This document shows, piece by piece, positions 1 to 12,580 of a stretch of DNA of 64,000 nucleotides. The position numbers and the translations under genes are program-made. This stretch comes from Scilla litardierei (Eukaryota > Streptophyta > Magnoliopsida > Asparagales > Asparagaceae): NCBI GenBank assembly GCA_030789695.1, contig CM061142.1:145733637-145797636 (forward strand), given 5' to 3'. Each line of letters starts with the position of its first letter. Positions within the stretch are counted from its first letter, which is position 1. Below the pieces are notes generated by a model, which had not been told where the DNA came from, did no database searches, and saw nothing but the letters and a program-made list of their open reading frames with translations.

Positions 1-294
1 GTCAACCTGGTCTGACCCATGCCCAGTTTGGGCATGGGCCAGACTCCTTTTGAACTGTTTTGGGTGTAACTTGGGCATTTGGCGTCCGATTTGGACGCCG
101 TTCGAACCTGGGTTTAGACCGGGGCATTCCCGTCTTACCCGAGGACTTTTCCTTGCATTTATTTCATTAAATATTGTCGTAAACTATTTACGACACATTT
201 AATCCGGTTTGCATCAAATGCAAAATAATCCATATCTAATCTTAAATTATCATTTGCATCAAATACAAATGATCTGAGGGCACATCCCTCTATA
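1..294 (-). mobile_element. Copia LTR fragment (U3 side), cut by window start
   Basis: Read on the minus strand, this stretch resembles the U3 end of the LTR at 3238-10401. Both carry a GCCCTC motif followed by a TTTGTATTTGATGCAAAT block, and further in both have a short inverted repeat of the type TGCCCAATTTGGGCA (here at 20-38, there near 4478-4495). The presumed LTR start near 294 is degraded, and no polypurine tract is visible next to it. It is probably a diverged relative or remnant rather than the partner LTR of the same insertion. Confidence 0.45.
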
Positions 295-3237
295 ATATCT
301 ACATATGCATGTATCTGTTTCAAAAAGGTACATTTAAAGTTACACAAAAGATACATGAGAAATCTGAAAAGCAAGGCAAAATACATAAGAATGTCTAGAT
401 CTCACAAGTAAAAGTTTGCACACAGAAAATAAGTACAACTCACACCCACAAAATATAAAAAAGAGAAAGACTCGCCATGGGTAACCTCCGGGTGAAAAGC
501 TACTCTGGGGTCTCTGGTTCTAAACTGTGAAAGGGGGGACAACCACGTCATCGTGTGCCTAGTAGGAAAAGCACAACTGTAGAAGTGGAATTCTATCTTT
601 TACATTGTTATGTCACAACTAAGACCTCAACATTTATATTGGGAAAACTAAATGCAAGCTACACAAATTAATAGTTATAAAAAGAAAAGAAAACATATGA
701 CAATAGAAAGTAGTCCAAATAGAATTCTAAACAGAAGTGAAATCATGTAATGTTCTTAGGCAAGGAAGTAATTAAACTACTGCAATAAAAGAAAGTAATT
801 TCAAACATCACTTGTATTGTTATTATTATTAACTAACGCTTTGCAATCGCAGGTAAACTGTAATACATAAGGCTCTGGACTCTCACCCACGGTGTGTGGA
901 AAATGGTACCCCGCTGGTGGACATGAGCACAATGAAACGTGGCCTCCTGTAACTCCCTCGTTTCGGGAGTGAGAATATAATACACATCATATACCTCATT
1001 GTGTATCACGAGTACACCCATTGGCCTCTCCAATCTGCCCAACTCCCCTGTTTCGAGAGTGCAAGTGAGATACAATCAAGTCTTGTCCAGTTCCTTATGT
1101 ATACACTTTACTCGAGTTTCCCCCAAACTCCATTTCTGGAATAACTCATCTATCTCGGGGTAGATAGAGACATCCAGGTGATTATGATATTCTCGGGTTC
1201 TCACTCAACTAATCACATTCCTCGTCTCACCATTTTGTGCGATCATAACTACCGCTAGCATCAATTCATATGCCACCATCATCACATTACATAAAAACAT
1301 TCGTGCTTAAGGAAACGACAAAATCTTAGCATGAACGAGAATATCCTCATTATAGCACCTTTACATGCACAAGGAAATAACAAGGGCCCAACATGAAATG
1401 AAATATATACTTCGTAGACCATCATTCATTCTTATATGCATAGTAAACATCAACATACATACTACCATATGTTGCTACAATAGGCATGTGGCAACAATTA
1501 ACATCATGGGCATGTGGCTACAATTAACTTCATTGCATGGACCATCTTAACATAAAGCATGGCAAATTATCAATATGCTATTCATACAAGTTTACATAAC
1601 ATGACATGTAAAACATAACATGACATGCATCATAGAACAAGTTAATATGCTAATCATCATTTATTTCATGCTAAACACCATTTTTCATGCTAAGCATCAT
1701 TTTCATGTTAAATATTGTTTTTCATGTTAAACATCCACTCATGGATTAATGAGACACATTAAACTTACACAAAGTTTTAAATAAACAATCAAGTACATTT
1801 TTAGCATTTGGAACCACATGTAAATTGACATCATATTTGAGGCTAATATACATACTCTAATTAACATCACATTAGTTACAACTAACATCATCTTTGCTAA
1901 GAATTTGAGCATGGATACAACAAGTTTAAGAATAATATTCCCAATTCATTGAGTTGTGAATTTTTACATATCATATCATATGCATAAGGATTAACATAAT
2001 CAAATAGAACACATTGAAGCATGGTAATCCTTAAGGATAGCATGATACCATAACATAGTTTTAATTAAACATGAAGCATGATAATTAAACATGAAGCATG
2101 ATACTTAAACATTAATCATGAAGCATTATTAATTAAACATAGAGATAACATGAAGTATGATAACATGAACAATTCTAAAGGTAATATGAAACATCACAAC
2201 ATGGTGATTATTAAACATTTCTTAAGGATATGATCATAATCAAGGTTAAAGATAATATTCAACTAAAGTGGTGAATTCCTACCCTAAATGAAGCTTCACC
2301 TTCTTCTCAATTTTTTATCTTTCTTCTCCTTCCAATCTTTTTCCTCCTAATTTTTCATTCTCCTTCAAGCTAGATGCGCCACCAAATGAAAGAGAGAGGG
2401 AGGGCATGAGGTGCATTCGGTCAATGGGAAAAGAGGGAAAGGGGGTGGTGATGGTGGTGGTGGTTCGGCCCGATGCAGGAAGAAGTGAGGAAGATGGCAA
2501 GCTTTCTTTTTTTCTTTCTCTTTTTCCCTTCTTTTTTTGTCTTTTAAATTTCTTAATCTTAATGGAAACGAAGGAGAAGGGGACATGTGTTGTGTTAGGT
2601 GTTCTAAACTAGATAACTAAGCATGAGGAGTCATGATTTCATTTTCTTATTGGAGAGGGTGGGTGGGGTTAAATAGGAGCATGACACATGGGAGATGAGG
2701 TGACAAAGGAGGAAAATTTAGGGTTTTCTTTTTAGAAAAATATTAATACAAGTATTTAATTTAATACAATGTCGTATCCATATAGTATATTATGTAGTAT
2801 ATACGAAAGGTACATGTTATGTTTATTTAAAAATGTATAAACATATGAATCAATATTATTATAATGGTTTAAAATTACGGAAAAATCCCCAAAATAGGTG
2901 AAAAACATACGCGTATCAAATATGATCAAAATACATAGTAAAATACTCCGTATATTAAAAACAAGGGGTTACGCATGCGAAGGGAGTGGTCATCTAGATG
3001 GGATTTGTCTCCTCCGGTATGAGAGGTTAGTCTCACAGGGAGTCAATGGATCCATATGAAATTCCTTGGGTAATGATATTAGATAATCTGGTTAGAGTAA
3101 CAAGTTTCATCCAACCTCATACTATCAATCGCATATGACTCAAATTTATAAGGTGTAATTGGGTTTGACAGTTATCCATACCCTAGATACGTTAGTGACA
3201 TAGTTATGACGAAGGGACCGGACTGTACAATAGCTAT
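295..3237. other. Intergenic or repeat-derived DNA without recognisable gene
   Basis: AT-rich sequence with many short direct repeats of CATGAAGCATGAT-like text around 2030-2170 and a purine/pyrimidine-biased patch at 2290-2560. The short reading frames here have low-complexity translations and no recognisable domain. The last 250 bases before 3238 look like retroelement non-coding sequence, but I cannot assign them. No promoter or RNA gene could be supported. Confidence 0.4.
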
Positions 3238-4199
3238 TGTTGGGTTTTCTTGGTCCTTAAGGCAATGAAATCAACGTCTGGTCTAAGTCGGTCGACCGAC
3301 GAAAATAAATATGCAGCGGAAAATACAGATTTAAACCATTTTTAAATCAAACCTTAAAGATAATACCCTAGCCAAGATCTCTACTATCCTGGGGTTGGGT
3401 CTGACCAACCCGTAAGGATAGATCTATCTAACATTTGCAATTATAAATGCATGCCAATAATTAAACTGCATACCTTTCACTTCGTTTCTGCAGAATACAA
3501 AGCGTCGTTTTCAGAAACATTTCTTTGGCACTGCGCCACTTCTCCCAAGCCGAACCGCGTCATGAGCCGCACCTCGTCCCGAGCCAAACCACTTTCTGAA
3601 CTGCAACGCGTCCCGAGGCAAGCAACATCCTTGTTGCCAAGCCAACTACACGTCGAAGAAGATTTCACCTTGAGTGGATCCTTCGTCAAGACTTCGGATC
3701 CGATCCGAGCTCCTTCATGGCTTTGCCAGAGCCCGATCAGGAGCAAGGAAGAATTTTAGGGAAAGAGGGAATAATTAATTTAAGTCTTAATCCGAGCGTG
3801 CTCTAAAATTTTGGGAGCTTCTCGGATTTTGAGACTTGGTGCGAGTTTTCAAGGAGAGTGTTGGCCCCTATTTATATAGGCGGCTAACCCCTCCCATTCT
3901 CATCTTATCCGGTGTGGGACTAAAAATTTTGGAGGAAAAATTAATTAAAGTTTGCCTTTCACAAAGGCCAATCTTTAGCGAATTTTTTCTCTCTAGCCGT
4001 TGAGCTTCGTAATTGATACAACCTATCAAATCGAAGAGCACTGAATAGTGAACACATAGAAATAAACGGCGCTCAATTCCGACTTTGTTTGACCCCTCAA
4101 ACGTCGTTACAAAGTTTAGCAAAAACCCATTTTTGCTGAAAATTCCAGCCGCCAAAGAGAATATAGGGTTTCTCAAACATGTGGGCCTCACAATAGGGC

Positions 4200-4495
4200 C
4201 CATCCGTACTCTCTTCCAGCTGGGCGGGGCCCAGCAAGTCCGAGCTGTGCACCCATGCCCCAGACTGGGTCTGGGTGCCCAGCCCGAGCTAGGTCTGGGC
4301 ACTGGGCGCCCAGTCCCAGCGCCCAGGACCAGCGCCCCACGCCTGGCGCCTAGGCACCTGGGCCTGGCGCCTGGCCTGGGCGCCACAGGCCCAGGCGCAT
4401 GGGCCTGTCGCCCTGGCCGGGCCTGGGCGCTCAGGTCTGGGTGCCCAGCCCCAATTTGGCCTGGGCTGGCCCCATGCCCAATTTGGGCATGAGTA
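4200..4495. repeat. GC-rich GGGCGCC/CTGGGC repeat patch inside the copia LTR
   Basis: A locally very GC-rich block made of many near-copies of CTGGGCGCC and its complement, in otherwise AT-rich surroundings. Because GGCGCC is its own reverse complement, the block can form many alternative hairpins. It gives rise to spurious long ORFs on both strands. Confidence 0.6.
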
Positions 4496-4710
4496 TGAGG
4501 CCCTTTTTTCTTCTTAAAAAAACTGTTGGGCTTTATCTCTTTGGCTATTTAAAACACCTTTTAAATAGACTTATTGGGCCTGTTTGGGCTTCGATTTGAG
4601 CGCGGTTTTCTCCCCGACTTTCATGAAAAATCCTCTTTGTTTCTATGCCTTTGTTATAAAATATATTTGTAAACATTTTATAATATATATATTTTATGTA
4701 ATATTAAAAT

Positions 4711-4724
4711 CTATTTGCATCAAA
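4711..4724. repeat. Target site duplication, left copy, of the LINE
   Basis: CTATTTGCATCAAA here is repeated exactly at 10352-10365, immediately after a poly-A run. A 14-bp duplication flanking a poly-A-tailed element is the signature of target-primed reverse transcription. Confidence 0.92.
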
Positions 4725-4735
4725 AAAACGAGGGG

Positions 4736-6033
4736 ATGCGTAATTTTCGGAGCGGAGAGGTGGGCGATCGGGTTCTTGGCGGCCAGAATAGGGCTTCTTC
4801 AGGCTCCGGAGGCTGGCCTACTGTCAATGAGCCCGTGGTCTTCGTCGATCCTAGGGCGGCTAAGGAGCCCTCTATCATAGGTGAGGACCGGTCCGATGGG
4901 GAGCACTGGCAGGTGGTGAACAGACGTAGGCAGGTGCAGTGCAAACCTCCGGCTACCAACAGTGGGTATCCTAGGGGTGGTCCAAGCGGTGATTATGGCG
5001 GGAGGAGATCTGGGTTTTCATTAAAGATGCCCAACATGAAGCTAGGAGTTGGCGCATCTAAGGTGTTTGATTATTTGCCGCACGGCCTAAGGTATCGCCT
5101 CCTTTAACTGTTAACCCCACTGCAGCTAAATTAAGTTTGTCCGATGTGTGTGACAACAGGCGCAAGTATGGAGATGCCATTGGAATGAACTTTGTTCCTC
5201 CTAAAATCAGAAAGGACGGCTCTTGTGTGGCCAGGGTCTCTAATTCCCTTTTGGAGAAGGGTGCTGAAAGTTGGAAGTCCACTCTGGTTGGGTATGTTCT
5301 GGGGGATACGCCTTTGTATGGACAGATGTTTGCTTGGATGGAGAGACTTTGGAAGCCAAGTAAGAGGGTTCAACTATTTAGCAAGGACAATGGATTTTTC
5401 TACTTTAAATTTGAGAGTATGGAGGAGTGCAATAGGATCCTCCATGGTGGTCCTTGGCTATTCGAGGGGCGTCTGGTTGTCCTCAAAGTATGGAGCCCTT
5501 CCCTTCGTCATGATCGTGACATCCTGACGTCTGTGCCTATTTGGCTGCAATTGCACGGGGTGCCAGTCAATATGTGGAATATGGAGGCCCTCAACATTCT
5601 AGCTTCGGTGGTTGGAACCCCCTTTTGCCTTGATCGAGCTACTGCAAATTTGGACCGTATAACCTACGCTAGATGCTTGGTTGAGGTGGACGCCAAGAGG
5701 CCATTACCTAAGATTGTTGAGGTTGAACTTGATGACGGATCCACTCAGACTTTTGATGCCAAGTATGAGGTTGAACCCCCGCGGTGCAGTAAATGTATTT
5801 GTTTTGGACATTCTGATCTGCAATGTCCAACACAAATTCCGTCTCAGGATAAAGGAAAAAGCATTGATCATGGTCCCAACCTGGTCTTTGAGCATGGGCA
5901 GAGCTCAAATGTGGGACTTAGTGATGCTGGCATGCCAATTACAAGTGCAACTAACATTAATAGTTGCCAGGTCCTGGAAGAGAGTGCTAAGAGTGATGCT
6001 GTTACTGATTTAGAGGGTAACAATGTTGATTAG
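4736..6033 (+). pseudogene. LINE ORF1 protein (DUF4283-like, zinc knuckle), frameshifted
   Basis: The best start is the ATG at 4736, since the reading frame upstream of it lies in the target duplication. The first part runs in frame 2 to 5107 and the main part in frame 1, which is open at least from about 5070 to 6033. A frameshift near 5050-5090 therefore splits the gene. The main part has the DUF4283-type fold seen in plant LINE ORF1 (RILHGGPWLFEGRLVVLK around 5430-5490) followed by a knuckle CSKCICFGHSDLQC (5785-5826) with C-x2-C-x4-H-x4-C spacing. The family binds RNA and accompanies ORF2 in the retrotransposition particle. The tail after 6033 is also broken by stops before ORF2. Confidence 0.85.
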
Positions 6034-6496
6034 GTTGATGTTACTCATGTCCAAAAGGTAGCTGAAACTAATTTGGCTGCAGGAGCATTGAGGGTGCGTG
6101 CTCGGTTCAAAAAGTTGGTAAAACTTTTGAGGCTTCTGCATATTCTGAAACCCAGGATATCCGAAATAGACTCTGGGCTGGGAGAGGGCTTTGGCGACAA
6201 GTCCCCAGTCCCTCAACAATTAAATCGAGATCCTGATTGTCATTTTGGTCAAGTTTTTCATGATGAGGTTTCCAAATTCAGATCCCCTGGACGTAATTCT
6301 GCTTAAACAATTGACGACATGCCTGAGGTGCCTCTGTATGACAATCCAGAGTGGCTTACTGAACACTCTGAATTGCTGAATGATGTTGAATCTTCCAAGC
6401 GGAAGAAGCAAGGCTCTCTTCATATTACCACTCCAGCCCGCAGGAGCAGCAGACTGAAATAGGGGGCTGTCCACGATACCCAAATCCAATTTGCCT

Positions 6497-9400
6497 ATGA
6501 CTATCCTAATTTGGAATACAAGGGGATTAAATAATGTGGTGAGGCGTAGGGACTTCAGAGATAGGATAAAGAAGATAAATCCGTCAACTATTGTGTTTCT
6601 TGAGACTAAGCTGAATACATAGGCTATTAAGACTAAATCTTGCATTCCTAAGGGTTGGAATACTATTCATAATTTCCATCTTCATTGTGGCGGCTGTATC
6701 CTGATTGGTATTGATCCGAGTGTGGCAGACTGGAGTGGTATCATCTTCAATGCAACACATTACTGTGAGATGTGTAAATGTAGGGGGGTTTGAGTTTGCT
6801 CTAACGGCTGTGTATGGTAGCAATAGTGTATTTGAAAGGAAAATTCTTTGGGAGCAACTGAAAGGGGATGCGGCCATATTAAGCACAGAAGCTTGGTTAA
6901 TGGGCGGAGACTTTAATTGCATCTTGTACGCCAAAGATAAGATTGGAGGCCGCAAGGTGGAGGCTAGCAAACTTTCTGATTTTAACAATTGTTTAACCGA
7001 TTGTAGATTGGGGAATCTCAAATGTACTGGAGAACGACTGAGTTGGTGCAATAGGCGTATGGGTTCGGGCCATGTTGCTGCACAACTAGATCGGGTTCTC
7101 TGCAATGGAGAGTAGATTGACAAGCTCCCGGACTCTTTTTTTGAATATTTGGACCCAAATACCAGTGATCATTCACCTATGATTGTCAACCTTCACCCCC
7201 AGGTACATGCTAACCCAAAGCCATTCAAATTTTTCAATCACTGGATTCACTTGCCAGGTTATAATGATATTATGAATTCAAACCGGCCTTTACACCATGG
7301 AGGATCTCCTATGTACTGCCTGGTTAGTAAATTGCGGTGGTTAAAAACTATGCTTAGAAGTTGGGCCAGGGATCATCAGGCTATGAATGCTATTCAAGTT
7401 TGCAGAAGCAATCTGGAAGCTGTGAGAAACCAGTATGGGCTACACTTTAATCAAGAGCTTCAGGAGAAGGAACATATATTATCTAATGATCTTGCTAATT
7501 TGCTGGGGATGGAAGAGGAAATGTACAGTCAGAAGAGTAGACAGGATTGGTTGGACCTGGGTGATAGTAATACTAGATTCTTCTACAATGCTATGAGGGC
7601 TAGGCAAAGCCATAATAATCTAACGCACTTGGTGGATGTGAATGGAGTTCGGAGTAAATCATATGATGAAATTAAATCAGAGGCAGTTAATTTCTATGAG
7701 AACTTATACAACCAGAATCATCATTGGAATGTTTTCCCCAATCTTGTTCCTAAAAAGAAGATCAAAGAGGAAACGGTCAGGTGGCTTGAAAGAAGGGTTA
7801 CTGCAGAAGAAATTAAAGAGGCGGTGTTTCAGATTGGCCCATCCAAAGCCCCATGTCCTGATGGGTTTAATAGATTCTTCTTCCAGCACAATTGGCAGCA
7901 TATCGGCTCTGATGTGGTAGAAGCTGTCCAATCTTTTTTTTAGATCGAGCTCCTTGCTTCGTCAGGTTAATCACACTTTTCTAACCCTGGTACAAAAAAA
8001 CTCTAATGCTTCTTTGCTGGGAGATTATAGGCCTATAGCATGTTGCACTATTATTTATAAAATTATTAGCAAGGTCATTTGCAACAGGTTAAAGAGAATC
8101 ATTACTGATCTGGTCTCCCCCAACCAATCGGCTTTCCTTCAAGGGAGACTGCTATCTGACTGTACCTTGCTAGCTCATGAGCAGATCAGAGACTTTAGCA
8201 ATCCAATGGGCTCTAGAGCATGCTTAAAATTGGATCTCAAGAAGGCCTTTGACAGCGTCAACAGAGAGTTCGTGTATTTTATCTTGCATCAGATGGGATT
8301 TGTGCATAAGTTCATCTGTTGGATTAAGGAATGCATATCTACGGCCTCTTTTTCTGTTATGATCAATGGATCTCCTGTGGGCTTCTTTGGAGGAAACATA
8401 GGGATCAGACAGGGTGACCATATTTCACCTTTTATTTTTGTCACTATCATGGAAGCTTTCTCCCTCCTTCTTGCCAAAGCTATTACAAAAGGTACCATCC
8501 AACCTATGAAGCGAGCTGGATCTATTTCACATCTACTGTTTGCAGATGATTTGTTGGTTTTCTGCCGTGCTAATCGAAAATCTCTAAGTGGCCTTAAAGA
8601 TTTGCTTCAGGAATTCAGAAACTTCACAGGCCTTGAGATCAACTGGGAGAAGAGTTTATCTATGTTCAGCAAAGGTGTTAAGAATCCTGGAGAGCTAGCT
8701 GATTATTTGGGGGTTAAGCAGGCAAATACTATCACTACTTACTTGGGGCTTCCACTTTCTTCCAAATACCCTAAAAATCATATGTATAGCCGGCTTATTG
8801 ACAAATGTAGGAAACGACTTAGTGGGTTGTCTTCTTCCTTATTATCCATTTCTAGAAGAATCGAGCTGGTAAGAACAGTTATCTATGGTATGATTACGTT
8901 TTGGGTGCAAGTTTATAGAGTCCCTACCACTGTTCTCTGAACCCTAACATCCATGTGTAGAAAATTTATCTGGGGTACTGCAAAAGCTTGGGCTTGGAGA
9001 GACTCTTGCATGCCAAAGGAGGAAGGGGGGATTGGCTTAAGACTACTATCAGACCTGAACCTGGCATCTGGGATCAAGCTTACTTGGAGATTTTTGCAAT
9101 CCAGAGGCCTATGGGCTAAGTATATGTGGGAAAAATATAAGGATTCGACAATTTTTATGAAGCTAAAGAGGGGGTTACTCAATCTGGAACGTGGAAGTTC
9201 CTTCTTCAATGCAGAAACATTTCACAGAAAATTATAATGAGAAAGGTAAGAGATGGGAAAGACACCCTCTTCTGGTATGATAATTGGCTACCATGTGGTC
9301 CTCTCAAAAACCTTTACGGCATCCCTGATGGTGCGAGTAGGCGACGTGTCAGCGACTATTGGGAGGGTTCGTCCTGGACTGATGATGCAGAAATTCACCA

Positions 9401-10042
9401 CCTCAAACCACTGCTTCAACATATATCTTTGACCACTGGAGTTGATACTTGGGAATGGAAGCAGGGTTCGACTTTTAAGTTTAAAGATGTTTGGGAAATT
9501 GTGCGGGACAAAGGCTCTCCATATCCTTTCTCTAAACTGATATGGTATAGTAAGTACATCCCTAAATTGTCTATTACTCTTCTCCGTGCTTTCAAAGATA
9601 AACTCCTAACAAAAGTGCGCATGGAAAATGGTGTTCTCTCAACTCCAATCACTGCGAGCTGTGCTCGGATGGCTCTCCAGCAACTGTCTCACATCTCTTT
9701 TTTACTTGTTCTTATTCAAACTATATTATGCGAAGATCTTTGCTCAAATTGGGAGTGTCCGGACCTGCTGTGCTCAATTTGCTGGGACTGGGAAGCTACT
9801 ATCTCTCCAACTTTGTTAAGAAGGGATCTCTGGGAGTACTCGCACGGACGGTATTAGCTGCTATCGTTTGGCACTTGTGGCGTGAACGTAACAACAGGGT
9901 ATTTGAGAACACTCGGAAGCCCAAGACTTTGCTTTTTGATGAGATTTCGGTGTTTGTACGTACTGCCCTTCGTAATCTGAACGAAGTAGAGGATGATGCT
10001 AAACCAGCTTTTACAAACTGGGACTTACTCGATGCAGGATAA
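6497..10042 (+). pseudogene. LINE ORF2: endonuclease / reverse transcriptase, degraded
   Basis: The likely start is the ATG at 6497, giving MTILIWNTRGLNN, the usual beginning of plant LINE endonucleases. Endonuclease motifs follow: GGDFNCIL near 6905 and a DHSPM motif near 7168. The reverse transcriptase runs from about 7820 to 8900, with an APCPDGF box (usually APGPDGF), SAFLQGR, IRQGDHISP and the catalytic FADDLLVF near 8540. A C-terminal segment (8953-10042) has the GGIGLR and WHLWRERNNR texts of the zf-RVT region. Reading passes through frames 2, 3, 3, 1, 1, 3 and 2, with stops near 6621, 7113, 7941 and 8938, so no functional protein is made. Such proteins nick the target and copy their own RNA. 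Confidence 0.88.
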
Positions 10043-10351
10043 ATGAAGTTTGTTTACTGTGAGCGTCTCTTGGTAGCTGGACGCACAAGCTGTGCGTTGC
10101 AGGAAAAGGATTTGTGGCCTTGGCGTTGCAATTTTTCTGGGGTTCAAGATTCATATGTATTTTTATTTTTTCGGTTTCTCTGTCCATAGTTGTATTGCGG
10201 TTTTGATAACTGGTTCTTGACAATTTGTTTTAGGGTGACGACGCCTGTGTCCTCTCCCCTAGCCATTGAGTCTGGTCTCCTTTGATCAACCGCACTGTAC
10301 TTTTTGACCAATGTTAAATATAGTATCTAACTTACCTTGCAAAAAAAAAAA
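10043..10351 (+). other. LINE 3' UTR and poly-A tail
   Basis: Non-coding sequence between the ORF2 stop and the left edge of the right target duplication, ending in an uninterrupted A run at 10341-10351. No tail hairpin is obvious. Confidence 0.75.
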
Positions 10352-10365
10352 CTATTTGCATCAAA
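10352..10365. repeat. Target site duplication, right copy, of the LINE
   Basis: Exact repeat of 4711-4724. Here it continues into TACAAATG, the uninterrupted copia LTR sequence also recognisable near 246-265. Confidence 0.92.
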
Positions 10366-10401
10366 TACAAATGAAGTGAGGGCATACATCCCTCAACATC
10401 A
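10366..10401 (-). mobile_element. Copia LTR, inner part with U3 start
   Basis: Continuation of the LTR at 3238-4724 beyond the LINE. On the minus strand the LTR begins TGTTGAGGGATG at 10401, preceded by the purine-rich GCAAGTGGGTGA, a plausible polypurine tract. A second, very similar configuration lies at 12455. Confidence 0.6.
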
Positions 10402-10646
10402 CCCACTTGCTTTCAGAATTATTTATCCCAAATCCAGAAACTATTTGCAATCTCTTTGCAGTTTTATGTCTCTGGCATCAAATGCATTAAACCCACATCT
10501 TAAATATTTTAGACTTATATCGCAAACTCTTTACGACTTAATTAGTTCACATACATCCAATATATTATCTCCTTTAATTCTAACTATTACTTGACGAAGG
10601 TCTCACTTTATGTGAGACCATATAGCCTGACCCTACTACAGGTGGG

Positions 10647-12321
10647 GCTCGAAACCCCAGACGGCAGTGACCATGAGCAGCAGGTGCCGTCCCTGTTTCG
10701 GTATCATAATTATGTGGTTAACTCATTGATATGAGTATTGTCGGAACCACCCTGACTATATCCGTGATGAAGACAACAGTTTTAGTCTGCTCGTCAAAAC
10801 TATATCGCCTAATCAAGCCTAGAGTACGGTCAAACTGTCAACCCCAATAGCTCGAATCCGGTTAGTCACCATCAGTCCTTAGTCAAATAATGTTGGACTT
10901 CTTCCAACATACTTTGGCCAAAGTTTTTCACTAAAGACCGAACCAACACATGCGACACTAACTCCCCATAACAGAAGAGACGAATTCTATCTTGGTCATT
11001 ACTCTCCTCGCATGCTTCAAGTGTCACCCAACCAAAGACCTTTCGACATGCCTTACCTCGAAGCTAGGTCAGAAATCTAAGTGACACCGTTCACGTACAG
11101 GTTCGCACAATGACCTCAAGTCTAAGGACCAACTAGCTTATCATCACTGAGAGTTATCACTGACAAGATTGTTATGTTAACCATGTGATAACTCTCGTTG
11201 GATCATTCAGTGAACTCATTCTCCAATGAGCACATGTGTATCGTCTCCAACTTCGCGAAGACGAACGACCATGAGATCATCGTCACCACTCCATGGTGAA
11301 GACAAATACACAATGGTCTATCCGATGTTTCAATATCCTTTTCTCGAAACATCTATGACCACGAACCGTTTTAGACTTATGCTACTAACGGTCAAACAAT
11401 TCTCCATGATCGAGATCCTCATTTCGATACTAGTTTAATCTCGCATTAAGTCTTAGGACTTTACCTAAGTTTAATCTCGCATTAAGTTTTAGTCTGCTCG
11501 AAACCCCAGACGGCAGTGACCATGAGCAGCAGGTGCCGTCCCTGTTTCGGTATCATAATTATGTGGTTAACTCATTGATATGAGTATTGTCGGAACCACC
11601 CTGACTATATCCGTGATGAAGACAACAGTTTTAGTCTGCTCATCAAAACTATGTCGCCTAATCAAGCCTAGGGTACGGTCAAACTGTCAACCCCAATAGC
11701 TCGAATCCAGTTAGTCACCATCAGTCCTTAGTCAAATAATGTTGGACTTCTTCCAACATACTTTGGCCAAAGTTTTTCACTAAAGACCGAACCAACACAT
11801 GCGACACTAACTCCCCATAACAGAAGAGACGAATTCTATCTTGGTCATTACTCTCCTCGCATGCTTCAAGTGTCACCCAACCAAAGACCTTTCGATATGC
11901 CTTACCTCGAAGCTAGGTCAGAAATCTAAGTGACACCGTTCACGTATAGGTTCGCACAATGATCTCAAGTTTAAGGACCAACCAGCTTATCATCACTGAG
12001 AGTTATCACTGACAAGATTGTTATGTTAACCATGTGATAACTCTCGTTGGATCATTCAGTGAACTCATTCTCCAATGAGCACATGTGTATCGTCTCCAAC
12101 TTCGCGAAGATGAACGACCATGAGATCATCGTCACCACTCCATGGTGAAGACAAATACACAATGGTCTATCCGATGTTTTAATATCCTTTTCTCGAAACA
12201 TCTATGACCACGAACTGTTTTCGACTTATGCTACTAACGGTCAAACAAATTCTCCATGATCGAGATCCTTATTTCGATACTGGTTTAATCTCGCATTAAG
12301 TCTTAGGACTTTACCTAAGTT
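10647..12321. repeat. Tandem duplication of an 849-bp copia-derived unit
   Basis: Sequence 10647-11495 is repeated almost exactly at 11496-12321 with only scattered substitutions and a one-base indel (a run of two versus three A near 11396 and 12246). The junction text GTTTTAGTCTGCTCG at 11486-11500 also occurs inside the unit near 10779 and 11628, so microhomology may have driven the duplication. No coding potential is seen; the 70-aa ORF at 11226 is not supported. Confidence 0.85.
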
Positions 12322-12455
12322 CTAATGTCGACTACATTATTATTAACTTAGATAAATTCTTACCATACAGCTTACTGTAATTTTGAATAAGATGTTTGTA
12401 CACTCACATAGAGATAAATTGCCTCAAGTTCGAGGGCATATCTATCTCCCAACAT
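12322..12455 (-). mobile_element. Start of a second copia LTR-like segment
   Basis: On the minus strand, GCAAGTGAAAGA followed by TGTTGGGAGATAG at 12455 matches the PPT plus LTR start at 10401 (GCAAGTGGGTGA then TGTTGAGGGATG). It sits just downstream of a copia pol C-terminus, as expected for a 3' LTR. How this LTR relates to the 849-bp repeats is unclear. Confidence 0.5.
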
Positions 12456-12491
12456 CTTTCACTTGCATTCAAGCCCATTTATCCCGGTATC

Positions 12492-12580
12492 TCATACCGT
12501 TTTTACACATAAGTCTTTATAGACTTTATGTGGCAGAGCCTTCGTGAGTGAATCTGCTAAACCGTCTTTAGTTATAGACT
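12492..12580 (-). pseudogene. Copia pol C-terminal remnant (RNase H end)
   Basis: The minus strand reads GLADSLTKALPHKVYKDLC and ends in TGA at 12492-12494. The LADSLTKAL text is the conserved C-terminus of Ty1/copia polyproteins just after RNase H, normally followed by the polypurine tract and 3' LTR, as is the case here. The rest of pol is not recognisable upstream, so this is a small remnant. Confidence 0.7.

Larger units (their letters stand above)
3238..4724 (-). mobile_element. Copia LTR, outer part (split by a LINE)
   Basis: The plus strand begins TGTTGGGTTTTC at 3238, the complement of an LTR end in CAACA. The other end of the same LTR is at 10401, where the minus strand reads TGTTGAGGGATG just after a purine-rich tract. 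The two ends form the TGTTG/CAACA terminal inverted repeat usual for copia LTRs. Without the LINE the LTR is about 1.5 kb. The ORF-like translations inside it at 3451-3759 and 4085-4492 are not genes. Confidence 0.6.
4725..10351 (+). mobile_element. Full-length L1-type LINE, coding regions mutated
   Basis: A 5.6-kb non-LTR retrotransposon inserted in a copia LTR. The order is a very short 5' end, ORF1 (nucleic-acid binding), ORF2 (endonuclease, reverse transcriptase, C-terminal zinc-binding region), a 3' UTR of about 300 bases and an 11-base poly-A run at 10341-10351. A perfect 14-bp target duplication flanks it. The insertion looks 5'-complete because ORF1 begins about a dozen bases inside the left boundary with no truncation of ORF1. 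Several frameshifts and in-frame stops in both ORFs show it is no longer active, although the exact duplication argues against great age. Confidence 0.9.

Noticed and set aside
833..1075. 80-aa minus ORF
   Set aside because: No recognised motif or partner exon; within unassigned repeat-like sequence.
4085..4492. 135-aa ORF rich in Gly/Pro/Leu
   Set aside because: Lies in the GC-rich repeat patch of a copia LTR; no domain and no conserved start.
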